A stretch of DNA of 64,000 nucleotides from an uncultured Bacteroidota bacterium (GCA_902777005.1 CACYSB010000005.1:211514-275513), one strand, 5' to 3'. Positions 8,802 through 18,037 are shown, counted from the stretch's first letter. Program-made: numbers and translations. Notes: a model not told the origin generated them from the sequence alone.

Positions 8802-10040
8802 TTATACTCTGCGCAGGGCGACGGTGGCGTTGTTGCCGCCGAAACCGAAGGTGTTGCTGATAGCCACGTCGGCCTGCCATTGGCGGGCGGTATGCGGCGT
8901 GTAGTCAAGGTCGCATTCGGGGTCGGGCTGGTCAAGGTGGATGGTGGGCGGTATTATGCCATTTTTCAACGCCATAGCGCTGATGATGAGCTCCACGGCA
9001 CCTGTGGCGCCGAGCATGTGTCCGTGCATCGACTTGGTGCTGCTGATGACAGCCTTGCGGGCACCTTCTTCGCCGAGGGCGGCCTTTATGCCCTTGGTCT
9101 CGCCCTTGTCGTTCAACGGTGTACCTGTACCGTGGGCGTTGATATAGAGCTTCTCGTCGGCCTTGAAGCCGGCCTCTTCCAAAGCCAGACGCATAGACTG
9201 TGCACCTCCGCGGCACTCGGGATGGGGTGCGGTGTAGTGGTGGGCGTCGCATGTGTTGCCATAGCCGCAGACTTCAGCGTATATCTTGGCACCGCGGCGT
9301 TTGGCGCATTCCTCGCTCTCAAGTATCAGTATGCCGGAGCCTTCGCCAAGCACGAAGCCCTTGCGGCGTGCGTCGAAAGGCAGTGAGCCCGCCATTGGGT
9401 CATCGCTGGTGCTGAGAGCTTTCATGTTGTTGAAGCCGCCAACGGCCATCTCGCAGATGGCAGCCTCGGTGCCGCCGGTTATTACGGCGTCGGCACGGCC
9501 TTCGTGGATGAGACGGTAGGCCTCGCCCACGCTGTGGGTGCCTGTGGCACAGGCTGTAACGACGGGGATGTTGGGACCTTGTGCGTTGTATGTGATGGCG
9601 ACGTTGCCGCCGGCGATATTCGATATCATCTCGGGGATGAAGAGCGGTGAGATGCGGCGCAGGCCGTTCTGCAGTTTGTTGGCGTGCTCGCGCTCAAAGG
9701 TCTGTATGCCACCGATGCCGCTGCCTATGGCGGTGCCGAAGCGGGTGGGGTCTACATCCTCGCCGACGCGCAGCCCGCTGTCCTGCATGGCCTGTGCTGC
9801 AGCGGCCAGTGCATAAAGTGCGTAAGTGTCGTTGTGGCGTATCATCGTCTTGTCGATGCCGAAGTCTTCCGGCTTGAAGTCCTTGACCTCTGCGGCAATC
9901 TTGATAGGCAGCGTCTCGCGGTCGAGTTTGGTTATGTACCCAATGCCGCATACGCCGTTTATGACGTTGTTCCACAGCGTCTCTACATTATTTCCAAGTG
10001 GGGTTATACAGCCCACGCCTGTTATATATACTCTGTTCAT
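8802..10040 (-). CDS. fabF: 3-oxoacyl-ACP synthase II
   Basis: 412 residues, the standard KAS II length. Active-site Cys164 lies in VTACATGTHS; the two histidines are in INAHGTGTPLND and KSMHGHMLGATGAVE. It condenses malonyl-ACP with acyl-ACP. It lies between fabH (50 bp upstream) and fabZ (21 bp downstream). No acpP gene adjoins it, unlike the common acpP-fabF arrangement. Confidence 0.95.
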   Translation of the reverse strand: MNRVYITGVGCITPLGNNVETLWNNVINGVCGIGYITKLDRETLPIKIAAEVKDFKPEDFGIDKTMIRHNDTYALYALAAAAQAMQDSGLRVGEDVDPTRFGTAIGSGIGGIQTFEREHANKLQNGLRRISPLFIPEMISNIAGGNVAITYNAQGPNIPVVTACATGTHSVGEAYRLIHEGRADAVITGGTEAAICEMAVGGFNNMKALSTSDDPMAGSLPFDARRKGFVLGEGSGILILESEECAKRRGAKIYAEVCGYGNTCDAHHYTAPHPECRGGAQSMRLALEEAGFKADEKLYINAHGTGTPLNDKGETKGIKAALGEEGARKAVISSTKSMHGHMLGATGAVELIISAMALKNGIIPPTIHLDQPDPECDLDYTPHTARQWQADVAISNTFGFGGNNATVALRRV

Positions 10041-10089
10041 AGCTTTATTTGTTTGATAACGCAGCTTTGCTGCAATTTATTGTGTCTGG

Positions 10090-11052
10090 TTAGTAGCGCA
10101 TGACGGCGGCGCTGGTGACGAATCCGGCACCGAAGCCGTTGAATACCATCAAGTCACCGCGTTTGATGCGTCCCTCGCGTATCTCCTCGTCGAGGAGCAT
10201 GGGGATGCTCGCCGAGCTGGTGTTGCCGCGTTTCTGGATGTTTGAGTGGAAACGTTCCGGCGGCAGGTCAAAGTCCTGTTTGATAGCGTCTATGATACGC
10301 TGGTTGGCCTGATGCAAGAGGAAGTGGTCGATGTCCTCCAGCTTCAGGCCGGCTTTCGCAACCACGTCGCGTATGTCGCGCTGGGCCGAGGTCACCGCCA
10401 TGCGGAACACTTCGCGCCCTTTGAGCTGCATGGCAATGTGGGTGTCGATGCCCTCGCCAGTCTCGAATGGGGTGGGTTCGCAGGGCAGACGGTAGTATAT
10501 GACATCGGGCATGGGCGTGGAAGTCAGCTTGCTGGCCAGATAGTTGTCGCCTTCGCCAAGCACCATCGCACCGGCACCGTCGCCGAAGAGCACGCAGGTC
10601 TCGCGCTGTGTCCAGTCGACCATGCGTGTCACCTCCTCGGCGCATATATATAATATATGTTTCGCGCGACCGGTTTTGATGAAGGCGTCGCATATTTCAA
10701 GGCCGTAGGTGAAGCCGGCGCAAGCCGAGTTGAGGTCCATCGTGGGGCAGTTGGGGCCCTTGATGCCAAGGATGCCTTGGACAAGTGCTGCCAACGAAGG
10801 GGTTACATAAACATTGCAGACGTTGTGGCAGATGATGAAGTCGATGTCTTCGGGGACAAGGCCGGCGGCGTCAATGGCCCTTTGGCCTGCCAGGGCTGCC
10901 ATTTCCTCGAAGCGTTCGGTAGTGATAATCTGTCTTGATTTGATGCCGGTGCGAGTTGTGATCCAAACGTCATTGGTGTCGACAAAGTCGGAGAGCATGT
11001 CGTTCGTGACTGTTTGTTTCGGCACCGCACTTCCTGTTCCTAATATTTTCAT
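10090..11052 (-). CDS. fabH: 3-oxoacyl-ACP synthase III
   Basis: 320 residues. Cys111 in LNSACAGFTYG, His in LLHQANQRI and Asn in KRGNTSSASIP give the full Cys-His-Asn KAS III set. It starts fatty-acid synthesis by condensing an acyl-CoA with malonyl-ACP. First gene of the fabH-fabF-fabZ-fabG run. An 80-bp AT-rich leader precedes it, with TTTCTTTG at 11142-11135 (minus) as a weak -7 candidate. Confidence 0.94.
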   Translation of the reverse strand: MKILGTGSAVPKQTVTNDMLSDFVDTNDVWITTRTGIKSRQIITTERFEEMAALAGQRAIDAAGLVPEDIDFIICHNVCNVYVTPSLAALVQGILGIKGPNCPTMDLNSACAGFTYGLEICDAFIKTGRAKHILYICAEEVTRMVDWTQRETCVLFGDGAGAMVLGEGDNYLASKLTSTPMPDVIYYRLPCEPTPFETGEGIDTHIAMQLKGREVFRMAVTSAQRDIRDVVAKAGLKLEDIDHFLLHQANQRIIDAIKQDFDLPPERFHSNIQKRGNTSSASIPMLLDEEIREGRIKRGDLMVFNGFGAGFVTSAAVMRY

Positions 11053-11208
11053 GATATTTTTTTTATGGGCAAGATGTGCTTGATGTGTGTTATGCCCGTG
11101 TTAGTTTATCTTAATTTTTATTAAATTCGGGGTGCAAAGAAACAACATCAATATTAAATATAAATGTTAAAATCCGCAAAAAGGACAATACGATTGGTAA
11201 AAGTGCGT

Positions 11209-11243
11209 TATTTTGGGTGAAATTTACATATTTTGGGTGAAAA
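11209..11243 (+). promoter_or_regulatory. 20-bp-spaced direct repeat at the LytTR gene start
   Basis: TATTTTGGGTGAA occurs at 11209-11221 and again at 11229-11241, exactly 20 bp apart; the second copy ends 2 bases before the ATG. LytTR proteins usually bind two direct repeats about two helical turns apart, so this could be an autoregulatory site. Confidence 0.5.
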
Positions 11244-12155
11244 ATGAACGATAATTATACTGACCAACCGTTAAATCTTGCCTCGATAAGGCGTTTTTTG
11301 ACCCGTCGCGACTCCATTTTGCTCTTTTTGTCGCTCACTCTCGTGTTCGCTGTTTTGCTGGTGGTTTTCGGCCAGCCGACCTCATTGATAGAGTATACGT
11401 TACAGCAGTCCAAGCTAAGTCCTCTCGGACAGATAACTATCTCGTTTATATCTGGTTTCGGGGTGCTGTTGTTAAGTCGCGGGCTTTTGTTCCTGGTAGG
11501 CCGTGGGCACGAACCTACCTTGGCGGCGATGCTTATATGGATTGTCGCCGAACTGATAGTATGTGTCTCGGTCATTGCCTTGGTTCTCTGGGGGTTGAGC
11601 GGTGGCGGCACCGTGCAGCTTGCTCCCCTTGTCGGGGCTTTGGTGCTCGGTACGATAGGTGTGCTGCTGGTTCCAACGGTGGTCACATACCTGATAAGCC
11701 GTATGCACGAGACGCGCGGTGAGGTGCATCGCCTGCGCCAACTCCTTGCCGTTCAGGGGCCTCAGCAGCACCAGAACGCTGACGCGAATGTCAATTTCTT
11801 TGCCAAGGGCGGTCGTCTGGCCTTCTCCACGCGCATGGGCAACATACTTTACATCGAGGCGGCCGACAACTATGTCAACATTCATTATATCAATGGTGAA
11901 AAGGAAGAGACGTTTATCCTTTTCAATTCGATGAAGAATATAGAGAAGAGCTTTGCCGGCACATGCCTTATGCGATGCCACCGTGGCTACATGGTCAATG
12001 CTGACAATGTGCGTCTTATGCGCAAAGAGGCCCTTGGTCTGGTTTTGGAGATAAACCACAGCACCAAGACGATACCCGTGTCCAAGAGCTTCGCCGAGCC
12101 CATCACGCAGTATTTCGCCTACAATACCAATATGCCGCTCCCCAACGAGCAGTAA
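11244..12155 (+). CDS. membrane-anchored LytTR-family transcription regulator
   Basis: 303 residues. Four hydrophobic segments (about 24-46, 63-87, 91-117, 124-150), then a charged linker and a C-terminal LytTR DNA-binding domain (about 190-295: ILYIEAADNYVNIHYING, then MRCHRGYMVN, and INHSTKTIPVSKSF). There is no receiver domain, so sensing is probably by the membrane part. A pair of identical direct repeats lies at its start. The next gene, 45 bp on, is an unknown protein and may be co-transcribed. Target genes are not evident. Confidence 0.85.
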   Translation: MNDNYTDQPLNLASIRRFLTRRDSILLFLSLTLVFAVLLVVFGQPTSLIEYTLQQSKLSPLGQITISFISGFGVLLLSRGLLFLVGRGHEPTLAAMLIWIVAELIVCVSVIALVLWGLSGGGTVQLAPLVGALVLGTIGVLLVPTVVTYLISRMHETRGEVHRLRQLLAVQGPQQHQNADANVNFFAKGGRLAFSTRMGNILYIEAADNYVNIHYINGEKEETFILFNSMKNIEKSFAGTCLMRCHRGYMVNADNVRLMRKEALGLVLEINHSTKTIPVSKSFAEPITQYFAYNTNMPLPNEQ

Positions 12156-12200
12156 CGACCTGTCGTAAGACTGTTTGCGAATTGTAATTAAACGATATAT

Positions 12201-12614
12201 ATGGAACTGAGACTTACCTTCGCGGAAATCAGCGAAATGATTGAAAAAAAAGCCGGCCGGCCGTTGCCTGTTTGTTATGGCGGTCCGCATACCGTGCGCG
12301 TCAGCTACGACGTCAATGTACTCTTCAAGAGCGCCTCGGTGGGCATCGACCTCACCGTCGACCAGATTGTGGACAGTGACATCTACCTGAGTTTCAACGG
12401 TGGCGCCGGTATCGACTTCATGGTGCGCCAGGCCGTGAATATGGCCAAGAGCCGCCCCGGCGGCGAGTTCATAGAGCCCCTTGACGGCAACCGCATCTTG
12501 CTGGCGCTGAGCCGTACGCAGCAGGCAGGCTCGCTGCTCGAGCATGTCACTCTGCGTGACATACGTTTTGACGAGCAGTACGCCATTATCGAGTTCGTTC
12601 CCAAATCTTTATAG
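12201..12614 (+). CDS. hypothetical protein downstream of LytTR regulator
   Basis: 137 residues with no signal peptide or membrane segment; MELRLTFAEISEMIEKK at the start, mixed alpha/beta composition. Codon use is like its neighbours and it runs between two clear genes in the same direction, so I take it as real. I do not recognise a family. The segment VGIDLTVDQIVDSDIYLSF looks like two beta strands with a helix. It may be functionally linked to the LytTR gene just upstream. Confidence 0.7.
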   Translation: MELRLTFAEISEMIEKKAGRPLPVCYGGPHTVRVSYDVNVLFKSASVGIDLTVDQIVDSDIYLSFNGGAGIDFMVRQAVNMAKSRPGGEFIEPLDGNRILLALSRTQQAGSLLEHVTLRDIRFDEQYAIIEFVPKSL

Positions 12615-12653
12615 GGCACTGTTTTTGCGAAACCTTTGTGGATACGGTGTTTC

Positions 12654-12745
12654 TCTGTACCCGCTCCGTAGTCGCTCCGACTGTTCACCGGTTGTTTAAC
12701 GGTTTTTTGTCGGAGGGAGGTCGGAGGGGATACGGAGAGGGTGCG
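12654..12745 (+). repeat. intergenic inverted-repeat element, copy B
   Basis: CCGCTCCG and CGCTCCGACTG on the left, ACCGGTTGTTTAACGG in the centre-left, then the purine tail GTCGGAGGGAGG, TCGGAGGGGATACGGAGAGG. The right inner arm is reduced compared with other copies. The tail points to ftsE, whose start is 98 bases further. Confidence 0.65.
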
Positions 12746-12808
12746 ATGTATGTGGAGTGTAAAAAAGTGAAAAAAATGCTTTTTTATGTTCCTGTAAAAA
12801 AAAATGTG

Positions 12809-12816
12809 TATCTTTG
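12809..12816 (+). promoter_or_regulatory. putative -7 box of ftsE promoter
   Basis: TATCTTTG, a perfect match to the Bacteroidetes TAnnTTTG box, 27 bases before the ftsE ATG. The -33 region (TTATGTT) is only a partial match. Confidence 0.5.
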
Positions 12817-12842
12817 CATTTTGAATAATACAAGCACGATAG

Positions 12843-13544
12843 ATGGAAAATATCGACAACGCCACGTCGCAAGCTCCAGTTGTTAGCCTTGAGAATGTGG
12901 TGATTAGCTATGGCGATGAGCCGGTGCTGAAGGATGTCAACCTGCGTCTCGCAGGGGGCGATTTCGCCTATCTGATAGGTAAAAGTGGCGCCGGAAAGAC
13001 CTCTCTGCTGCGTACATTGTACGCCGACCTGCCTATTGAGAGCGGTTTGGCGCAGGTGTGCGGTTTTGATGTGGTGAACATAGGTCGCCGTCAGGTGCCC
13101 CAGTTGCGCCGCAAGATAGGCATTGTGTTCCAGAACTTCCGCCTGCTGCCGGACCGCAGCGTGCGTTCCAACCTGGAGTTCGTGCTGCGCGCCACCGGGT
13201 GGAAGAAACGTAATGAGATACAGGCCCAGATTGAGAAGGTGCTTGCTTCCGTCGGCGTCGCCGACAAGGCCGATATGCTGCCGGCCCGACTCTCCGAAGG
13301 GCAGCAGCAGCGTGTGGGCATTGCCCGCGCCATCATCAACAACCCGCAGTTGATAGTGGCCGACGAGCCCACGGGCAATCTCGACCCTGTCACTTCGGCC
13401 GAGATTATGCAGTTGTTGCTGGATATCAACAAGAACACCGGCACCACGATGCTCATCTCGACGCACGACTTCATGATGATGGACCGCTTCCCGGCGCGAG
13501 TGCTGGTGTGTGAGGACGGGACCGTGAGGGATACGGAAAATTAG
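12843..13544 (+). CDS. ftsE: FtsE-like ABC ATPase
   Basis: 233 residues. Walker [10 protein letters not shown] (about 46-54), Q-loop FQNFRLLPD, signature [14 protein letters not shown] (LSEGQ, as in many FtsE proteins), Walker [15 protein letters not shown] and switch His in ISTHD. FtsE with FtsX links divisome assembly to peptidoglycan hydrolysis. No ftsX gene lies next to it; the following gene is an OmpA-like protein. A LolD-type ATPase is the main alternative, but the [12 protein letters not shown] segment favours FtsE. Confidence 0.85.
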   Translation: MENIDNATSQAPVVSLENVVISYGDEPVLKDVNLRLAGGDFAYLIGKSGAGKTSLLRTLYADLPIESGLAQVCGFDVVNIGRRQVPQLRRKIGIVFQNFRLLPDRSVRSNLEFVLRATGWKKRNEIQAQIEKVLASVGVADKADMLPARLSEGQQQRVGIARAIINNPQLIVADEPTGNLDPVTSAEIMQLLLDINKNTGTTMLISTHDFMMMDRFPARVLVCEDGTVRDTEN

Positions 13545-13603
13545 TAATCATGAATGAAATAAAGCTTAGGCTTTAAGTACGAAATAGAAAACACATATTG
13601 GAT

Positions 13604-14578
13604 ATGAAGAAGATACTGTTGATACTGATGGCCTGTCTGCTTGTGGTCGGCACTGTCGACGCGCAAGGCAAAAAGGGCAAGGGCAAGAAGGGTGAATCGC
13701 CTGTGGTAGAGGGTAAACAGAAGGTTCGCGAGAGCGACTACCAGACCTACGACCGCTTCACGCAGTTCTCCACCAAGGACATGGGGCGCTACTTTACGTC
13801 CTTTGACTATTCGAAGATATGCGATGAGACTACCGATCACGTGCCGTCGGCCGTGAGACGGGCCGCAGGTGCTTTTATCCCCAAGCATGAGGCCGACTGG
13901 GGCGATCTGAAGCCTGTGATGAACTATCTGGAGAATGTGTCGCGCGCCACGCTAACTATGTGTGCCATCTACGCCGTCAACCCCAGCATCGAGGACACCA
14001 AGGAGCAAAAGCGTATTGCCGCCGAAGGCCGCCAAGAGGCTCTGGAGGCTCTGGAGTGCTTCGAGGCGTGGAAGGTGAGTCAGGGCTGGCGCAACAAGAT
14101 ACAGTACAAGGTGGCCGAGATTGACTACCGCTACTTTAAGGGTGCCTATTTCGACGAGGCCACCTGCACCGATGAGTTGATACATGTGGGCATCATGCTC
14201 TACTTCGGCACCAAGAAGAAAGCTATGTTCGACCCGGACACGACTACGCGTACCTTCTCGGATATCAAGTTCTTCCCTCATGACGCCACCATCGTTGACT
14301 CGTGGAATGTGCAGCTTGACGAGATGAGTGACTACCTGAAAGAGAACGACCGCAAGGGTCTGCTTCTCATCGGCCACAGTGACAACCAGGGCACCGAGGC
14401 CTATGTGATTGGTCTCTCGCGCCAGCGCGCCGTGGAGGTGAAGAAAGCCCTTGTGGCTCGCGGCGTCGATGGCTCGCGCATCGAGGTTGAGGCCCACGGG
14501 GCAGAGGAGCCCATAGGCGACAACTCCACCTACGAGGGACGCGTGATGAACAACCGCGTGAGTATCAAGATACAGTAA
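13604..14578 (+). CDS. secreted OmpA-family domain protein
   Basis: 324 residues from the ATG at 13604 (a TTG two codons earlier is less likely). Signal peptide about 1-19 (LVVGTVDAQ), then a short basic stretch GKKGKGKKGES, a mainly helical middle, and an OmpA-like C-terminal domain: LLIGHSDNQGTEAYVIGLSRQ with MNNRVSIKI at the end. This domain usually binds peptidoglycan. It is periplasmic or outer-membrane associated. A heptamer repeat array starts directly after its stop codon. Confidence 0.85.
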   Translation: MKKILLILMACLLVVGTVDAQGKKGKGKKGESPVVEGKQKVRESDYQTYDRFTQFSTKDMGRYFTSFDYSKICDETTDHVPSAVRRAAGAFIPKHEADWGDLKPVMNYLENVSRATLTMCAIYAVNPSIEDTKEQKRIAAEGRQEALEALECFEAWKVSQGWRNKIQYKVAEIDYRYFKGAYFDEATCTDELIHVGIMLYFGTKKKAMFDPDTTTRTFSDIKFFPHDATIVDSWNVQLDEMSDYLKENDRKGLLLIGHSDNQGTEAYVIGLSRQRAVEVKKALVARGVDGSRIEVEAHGAEEPIGDNSTYEGRVMNNRVSIKIQ

Positions 14579-14711
14579 AGGTTACAGGTTACGGGTTACA
14601 GGTTAAGGGTTAAGGGTTACAGGTTACGGGTTAAGGGTTAAGGGTTACAGGTTACGGGTTAAAGGTTACGGGTTACAGGTTACGGGTTACAGGTTACGGG
14701 TTACAGGTTAA
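14579..14711 (+). repeat. heptamer array, 19 units of RGGTTAM
   Basis: Nineteen uninterrupted 7-bp units (AGGTTAC, GGGTTAC, GGGTTAA, AGGTTAA) fill the gap between the OmpA-like stop codon and the next gene, ending 8 bases before its TTG start. Same unit family as 30142-30316 and 41547-41567. Confidence 0.95.
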
Positions 14712-14719
14712 GGTGGAAT

Positions 14720-15628
14720 TTGGATAACAGGGAGAAATATAAACAGTTGTGTGAGACAGAGGGGGCACGTATCCCTCTGTTTCTGCAATATTGGTGGTGG
14801 GAGGCTGTCTGCCGCGGCAAGCGGTGGGACGTGCTGTTCTGTGAACGCGACGGAGTGGTTCGCGGGGCTATGCCATACATTGACGGCCGCCGTTTATGCC
14901 TGCGCCATTCGCTCATGCCCCAACTCACCATGTTCACAGGTCCTTGGCTTGCCGACACCACAGAAAAGGAGGCCTTCGGCGACCTGTGGCGGCAGTTTAT
15001 GTCGCACCGTTGGGCGCTCTGCAAAGGACGCCTGTCGCCCGAGCTTACGGCAGCGGGGCATGTCCCGCCCAAGGGGTTGGGGCTCAAGACAGAGATGCAC
15101 TACACCTATCGTTTTGATCCCATACGTCCGCTGTCAGAGCTGATGGCCGGTGCCTCGCAACTGCGTCGACGCGACTACCGTCGGCTGTGCGACGTGTTGA
15201 GTGTCGACGAGACCGTGAGTCCGCGGGAGTTTGCCGACCTGCATGTAGCATACATGGAGCGGAATGGAGGGCGTGACCTGTTGGAACACAGCCTGATAGT
15301 GCATGTCTGCTCCGAGGCAGTCGCGCATGGCAGCGGCATGGTTGTCGGCGCGCGCGACACAGAAGGTACGCTGCATGCCGCTGTGTTTGTGGCCTATGAC
15401 ACTAAATGCGCATACCTGCTGATGCTTGCGCGCAGTGCCGATGCACCTCGCAACGCCATGAGTTTCCTAATCTGGCGTACCATTGAGATTATGGCGTCGC
15501 GCACAAAGGTGTTTGACTTCGAGGGCAGCATGGAGCCGGGGGTGGAAGAATATTACCGTTCTTTTGGCCCGCAGAAAGTCAATATGCTGCAGCTGAGTCG
15601 CTGCTGGGTACCATTCATGAAGATATGA
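14720..15628 (+). CDS. FemAB/GNAT-like acyltransferase
   Basis: 302 residues. The C-terminal half has VFDFEGSMEPGVEEYYRSFG, a motif of FemAB-like GNAT proteins (BioF2-type acetyltransferase domain); the N-terminal half has LFLQYWWWEAVCRG. Such enzymes transfer aminoacyl or acyl groups to cell-wall or lipid substrates; the substrate is unknown. The only start that fits is TTG at 14720, with AGGTGG just upstream; no ATG or GTG lies between it and the nearest upstream in-frame stop inside the heptamer array. The stop overlaps rlmH by 4 bases. Confidence 0.8.
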   Translation: MDNREKYKQLCETEGARIPLFLQYWWWEAVCRGKRWDVLFCERDGVVRGAMPYIDGRRLCLRHSLMPQLTMFTGPWLADTTEKEAFGDLWRQFMSHRWALCKGRLSPELTAAGHVPPKGLGLKTEMHYTYRFDPIRPLSELMAGASQLRRRDYRRLCDVLSVDETVSPREFADLHVAYMERNGGRDLLEHSLIVHVCSEAVAHGSGMVVGARDTEGTLHAAVFVAYDTKCAYLLMLARSADAPRNAMSFLIWRTIEIMASRTKVFDFEGSMEPGVEEYYRSFGPQKVNMLQLSRCWVPFMKI

Positions 15629-16098
15629 CGATAAAGTTGATAGTGGTTTCCAAAACCGATGTGCCGTATATACAGACCGGCATTGATGAGTATGTGGGTC
15701 GCCTGAAGCACTACTGCGATTTCGAGATGGTGGTCGTTCCCGCCCTCAAGGGATTGGGTAAGGCGACGCCCGACGAAGTTAAGGAGCGTGAGGGAGAGCA
15801 GATACTCAAGCAACTGGCCAAAGCAGACGCTGTGGTGCTCCTCGACGAGCACGGCAAGGAGTATACTTCAGTGGGTTTCTCAGAGATGCTGCAGCGACAT
15901 ATGAATGCCGGCACACGTGTGCTGGCCTTTGTTGTCGGCGGCGCCTACGGTTTCTCCAAGGAGGTCTATGCCGCCGCCACACAGAAGATGTCGCTGTCGC
16001 AGATGACCTTCAACCACCAGATGGTGAGGCTTTTCTTCCTCGAGCAATTGTACCGTGCGCATACTATCCTAAGGCATGAAAAGTACCATAACGAGTGA
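15625..16098 (+). CDS. rlmH: 23S rRNA (pseudouridine-1915-N3)-methyltransferase
   Basis: 157 residues, full length for the SPOUT-class RlmH family. LLDEHGKEYTSVGFSEML, VVGGAYGFS and MTFNHQMVRLFFLEQLYRAH are strong family signatures, and the C terminus HEKYHNE matches the expected ending. It methylates pseudouridine 1915 in helix 69 of 23S rRNA. Its ATG overlaps the preceding stop (ATGA), which indicates translational coupling. Confidence 0.97.
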   Translation: MTIKLIVVSKTDVPYIQTGIDEYVGRLKHYCDFEMVVVPALKGLGKATPDEVKEREGEQILKQLAKADAVVLLDEHGKEYTSVGFSEMLQRHMNAGTRVLAFVVGGAYGFSKEVYAAATQKMSLSQMTFNHQMVRLFFLEQLYRAHTILRHEKYHNE

Positions 16099-16235
16099 TG
16101 TTTTAAGAATTTTTAACACCAAAATAATATAATAGAGAACAATATTAGACGCGGACGGGCGTTATAGATGCAACCGTAATAAGGAATAAAAGCGGTTGTT
16201 TTAAAGGAAAGTAAACAAAAAAAAGATAGAAAAAA

Positions 16236-17108
16236 ATGAAGAAAATCTTTTTGGCTTTAGGTCTTTTGACCCTTACATTTGCCTTTACGGCTTGCAACCA
16301 GAAAGAGCTTGACGCTCAGAAGTCTACTATCGACTCGCTGCAGGGTGTGGTGGATAGCAAGGACGCCGAAATCGACGACCTGTTCCAGATGCTCAACGAG
16401 ATTGAGGGCAACCTTTCGATGATCAACTCCAAGTACAGCAGTGTGCAGGAGATGCGCCGCAACAACACCGAGGGCGCCTACAACCACAAGAAAGAAATCG
16501 CCGACCAGATGAGTTCCATCGAGAGCATCCTGGCCGACAACAAGACCAAGATTGCCCAGCTCAACTCGCGCGTGAGCTCGCTCAACAAGAAGAACAGTGA
16601 ACTGATGGAATACATCACCAAGCTCGAGGAGCGCAGCGCCGCCCAGGAGAGCCAGATTGCCGAGCTGCTCACAGAGCTTGAGAACAACAAGGTTGTCATC
16701 AAGGGTCTCAACCAGAACGTCAGCGAGCTTACCGCTTCCAACAAACAGAAAGACGACTACATCGCCCAGCAGATTGCCGACGCCAACCGCGCCTGGTTCA
16801 TCGTTGGAACATACAGTGACCTCAAAGAGGCCGGCATAGTGGCCAAGAGCGGTGGCTTCATCGGCATCGGTCGCCGTCAGGGCACCATGGCCGACATGCC
16901 CACCGAACTCTTCAATGAGATTGACCGCACCAAGGTTACCACCATCACCGTCAACATGAAGAAGGCCCAGGTTATCTCCAAGCACCCCGAGAACAGCTAC
17001 GAGCTCGTGGCCGACGAGGAGGAGAGCGGCGTCATCGCTTACCTGCGCATTCTCAACCCCACGCTCTTCTGGAAGTATACCGACTATCTGGTCATCTCCA
17101 CCAAGTAA
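16236..17108 (+). CDS. coiled-coil lipoprotein
   Basis: 290 residues. Lipobox FTAC (Cys20) after a typical signal. Residues about 24-180 are heptad-rich coiled coil (many Leu/Ile, Lys, Glu, Gln). A conserved-looking C-terminal domain begins WFIVGTYSDLKEAGIV and ends LFWKYTDYLVISTK. The layout resembles the Bacteroidetes family that databases label Cbp1-like adhesin, but I cannot verify that here. Probably anchored in the outer or inner membrane. It precedes an outer-membrane barrel gene by 69 bp. Confidence 0.8.
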   Translation: MKKIFLALGLLTLTFAFTACNQKELDAQKSTIDSLQGVVDSKDAEIDDLFQMLNEIEGNLSMINSKYSSVQEMRRNNTEGAYNHKKEIADQMSSIESILADNKTKIAQLNSRVSSLNKKNSELMEYITKLEERSAAQESQIAELLTELENNKVVIKGLNQNVSELTASNKQKDDYIAQQIADANRAWFIVGTYSDLKEAGIVAKSGGFIGIGRRQGTMADMPTELFNEIDRTKVTTITVNMKKAQVISKHPENSYELVADEEESGVIAYLRILNPTLFWKYTDYLVISTK

Positions 17109-17176
17109 TTAAGAGAGAAATCGAATAAACACACATTTTTTAAACAACACATTTTATTAACCAAAAATTCAAAATT

Positions 17177-18037
17177 ATGAAAAAGGTTTTATTAACCCTC
17201 GCACTCGCTGCTTTCGCATTTGCAGCCAATGCACAGTTCGTGGTCAGTGGACAGCTTGGTTTCAATACCAACGGCGGTAGCACTTACAACAAGACCGAAG
17301 CTGTAGTTACCAATGAGACCAAGATTCCCAATGACATTCTTAACACTTTAACGTTTGCTCCCTCGTTCGGCTATATGCTGAGTGACAACATGCAGGTTGG
17401 TCTGGGCTTTGGTTTGGGCTACACTTACACCAAGAATTTCAACACTGTCGCTCCTTGGAACGAGGCTTACACCACCCCCAACCTCGATGCCGAGAACTGG
17501 ACTTCTACTTCTCAGTTGAACTTCAACATTGCCCCCTACTTCCGCTATTATTTTGCAGAAGCCGGTAACTTCAAGTTCTTCTGCGAGGCAAGTATCTTCT
17601 GGAGAATTAACGGTACTCCCTCGCATCATCGTTTCGCTACCAAGATTGATGCCAACGCTGCCGCCGGTGTTATCGGACGTGACGCTGTTGACACCACTTA
17701 CATTGGCACCTACTATGGTGTCCTTCCTACAGGTACCACCATCGATAAACACACTATAACTGATATGGCTCTCGGTATTACCGTTCTTCCTGGTGTTAAC
17801 TATAAGTTCAATGACAACTTCTCGGCAGATCTTTACATCGATTTCCTCAGAGTTAATTTCACTCATAGCTGGCAGAAGGAGTATGCTGAGACAACTACCA
17901 CCACTCCTGCTGGTAATGTTACCGCTAAGGATACCTATCGTCACCGTGACAACCAGTTCAACTTTGGTGTCAATTTCAACAATCATACCATTAACGATAT
18001 TCTTGGCTTCCGCTTCGGTATCAACTATCACTTCTAA
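17177..18037 (+). CDS. outer-membrane beta-barrel protein
   Basis: 286 residues. Signal peptide 1-19 (FAFAANAQ), then alternating aromatic/glycine strands through to the C-terminal FRFGINYHF, whose last residue is aromatic as required by the BAM complex. OMP_b-brl/porin-like small barrel with about 8-10 strands. A canonical terminator follows at 18067. Cargo unknown. The A/T-ending codons and uncommon Asn/Thr richness differ slightly from neighbours, as often seen for highly expressed surface proteins. Confidence 0.85.
   Translation: MKKVLLTLALAAFAFAANAQFVVSGQLGFNTNGGSTYNKTEAVVTNETKIPNDILNTLTFAPSFGYMLSDNMQVGLGFGLGYTYTKNFNTVAPWNEAYTTPNLDAENWTSTSQLNFNIAPYFRYYFAEAGNFKFFCEASIFWRINGTPSHHRFATKIDANAAAGVIGRDAVDTTYIGTYYGVLPTGTTIDKHTITDMALGITVLPGVNYKFNDNFSADLYIDFLRVNFTHSWQKEYAETTTTTPAGNVTAKDTYRHRDNQFNFGVNFNNHTINDILGFRFGINYHF

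Noticed and set aside
16099..16235. Possible small RNA or terminator (GCAACCG...CGGTTG)
   Set aside because: Stem is short and there is no consistent T-tail; not enough to call.
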